From Affinundibacterium macrobrachii (GTDB taxonomy: Bacteria; Pseudomonadota; Gammaproteobacteria; Burkholderiales; Burkholderiaceae_D): a stretch of 64,000 nucleotides of DNA. The notes beneath the pieces were generated by a model. It searched no databases. It saw nothing but the letters and a program-made list of their open reading frames with translations, and was not told the origin of the DNA. The position numbers and the translations under genes were made by a program. Within the stretch, counting starts at the first letter, position 1, and every line of letters starts with the position of its first letter. Location: positions 310,001-374,000 of the forward strand of contig NZ_BMYT01000003.1 of the NCBI RefSeq assembly GCF_014652415.1, read 5' to 3'. Below, piece after piece: positions 63,017-64,000 of this stretch.

Positions 63017-63844
63017 ATGAAACTGCGTATTGCCACCTACAATATTCATAAAGGTGTCAGTGCTTTTGGTCGCAAGACACGCATTCATGATCTCAAAGAA
63101 GCGATCAAATTACTTGATGCTGATTTAATTTTTCTTCAAGAAGTACAAGGTCAACACGATTACCACGCCAAAAAGCATGTGAATTGGCCAGAGCAAGGGC
63201 AGCATGATTTTTTAGCAGGCGAGACGCACACCAGCGTGTATGGGATGAATGCGGTCTATCAACACGGACATCACGGCAATGCCTTATTAAGTCGGCTTCC
63301 GATTTTACAATCGACCAATTTTGACGTGTCGGATCATGCTTATGAACAGCGCGGCATTTTGCATGTGCGGATACAACTAGGCGCACTTCATGCACATTGT
63401 TTTGTGATTCACTTAGGTTTATTCGCAGCCAGCCGTCGACGTCAAGTACAAGCATTGATTGCACAAATCCAAGCCGAAGTCGACAGTAGCGAACCACTGA
63501 TTATCGCTGGTGATTTTAATGACTGGAGCAAAGGGCTTAGTCGAACCCTGTATAAAGAACTAGGCGTGATCGAGGCTTTCGATATCGCAAACCACAGCCA
63601 CGCGGAGCTACCGATTAAACGTAGTGCACTGAATTCGGTGAAAAGTCTTTTTAAATCGACCACCAATCACGCTCGCACCTTTCCGGCTGGTTTACCTTGG
63701 CTTAGTCTAGATCGCGTTTATTTACGAGGTTTTGAGGTAGAGCAAGCGAAAGTCTTGAGCGGCAAACCGTGGTCGAATTTATCCGATCATGTACCGATCT
63801 GTGTCGATCTGCAACTCCAACATTCAGCAAACCACCATGGCTAA
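63017..63844 (+). CDS. Endonuclease/exonuclease/phosphatase family protein
   Basis: The 275-residue protein has the EEP fold: LRIATYNIHKGVS at the start (metal-binding N), LIFLQEVQG (E ligand), PLIIAGDFNDWSKGL and the end SDHVPICVDLQL (catalytic D-H). The exact substrate (nucleic acid or phospholipid head group) is unknown. Its stop codon overlaps the next start (eight bases), so it is coupled to clsB, which argues for a phospholipid-linked role. This is inference. Confidence 0.85.
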   Translation: MKLRIATYNIHKGVSAFGRKTRIHDLKEAIKLLDADLIFLQEVQGQHDYHAKKHVNWPEQGQHDFLAGETHTSVYGMNAVYQHGHHGNALLSRLPILQSTNFDVSDHAYEQRGILHVRIQLGALHAHCFVIHLGLFAASRRRQVQALIAQIQAEVDSSEPLIIAGDFNDWSKGLSRTLYKELGVIEAFDIANHSHAELPIKRSALNSVKSLFKSTTNHARTFPAGLPWLSLDRVYLRGFEVEQAKVLSGKPWSNLSDHVPICVDLQLQHSANHHG

Positions 63845-64000
63845 ACTTGTTTTTTGCGATGGTAATCAAATCCAGTTACTACACACGGGAAAAGAGTTCT
63901 TCGCATCACTGATTGCGGCTATCGAACAAGCGCAACATGAAGTAGTGCTAGAAACTTACATCTATGCCAATGATCAAACCGCACAACTAATTACCCAAGC
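63837..64000 (+). CDS. clsB: Cardiolipin synthase B, N-terminal part (truncated by window edge)
   Basis: Fifty-four codons are visible from the ATG at 63837. The sequence GNQIQLLHTGKEFFASLIAA and ETYIYANDQTAQLITQ is the start of the first phospholipase D half of the ClsB family. The catalytic HKD motifs lie beyond the window. Overlap with the EEP gene suggests one operon. Confidence 0.8.
   Translation, partial: MAKLVFCDGNQIQLLHTGKEFFASLIAAIEQAQHEVVLETYIYANDQTAQLITQ

Overview
The window reads as one continuous stretch of a betaproteobacterial chromosome, most likely order Burkholderiales and perhaps Oxalobacteraceae. The base composition is AT-rich for that group. The lineage call rests on the dcw cluster with a peroxiredoxin gene between ftsZ and lpxC followed by a dciA-like gene, an M23 peptidase gene and secA; on the fmdB-DUF502-aspS-nudB-nuclease-clsB order; and on protein similarity recalled from those groups. 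No insertion sequence, prophage, CRISPR array, tRNA or integration site was seen.

Region 1 (1-13.4 kb) holds mixed housekeeping genes. These are a partial ybiB, a lone receiver-domain protein, a TPR protein, a glyoxalase-like gene, a methyltransferase-like gene, the ahpC-ahpD peroxide defence pair followed by a possible 20-residue ORF, psd, tonB behind a Fur-like palindrome, a GST gene, purB, and a cytochrome b561-yceI-yceI-marR block.

Region 2 (13.4-37.5 kb, minus strand) is the complete division and cell wall cluster. In transcription order it is mraZ-rsmH-ftsL-ftsI-murE-murF-mraY-murD-ftsW-murG-murC-ddl-ftsQ-ftsA-ftsZ-prx-lpxC, then the M23 peptidase gene and secA, with dciA on the opposite strand. 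Several genes overlap by 1-7 bases. Four repeats at exact 10-base spacing upstream of mraZ look like the MraZ operator.

Region 3 (37.9-44.8 kb) has a membrane GGDEF-EAL protein, the RNase P RNA gene on the minus strand, a secreted chalcone isomerase-like protein and a beta-CASP metallo-hydrolase.

Region 4 (44.9-50.6 kb, plus strand) is a pyroglutamate utilisation operon: a predicted outer-membrane protein, pxpB, pxpC, pxpA, the DUF969/DUF979 membrane pair, and pcp. Pcp would release 5-oxoproline from peptides, PxpABC would convert it to glutamate with ATP, and the DUF969/DUF979 pair is the obvious transport candidate.

Region 5 (50.8-57.6 kb) is a signalling block: a short MCP-like transducer, a 1619-residue hybrid kinase with a LOV-like PAS domain, three receiver domains, an HPt domain and a terminal EAL domain, and a lone receiver protein.

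Region 6 (57.7-64 kb) has a sodium:solute symporter, fmdB, a DUF502 gene, aspS, nudB, an endonuclease/exonuclease/phosphatase gene and the start of clsB. Most of the window is well-known biology. The less explained parts are the LOV-like kinase, the DUF969/DUF979 and outer-membrane genes of the pyroglutamate operon, and the small ORF after ahpD.
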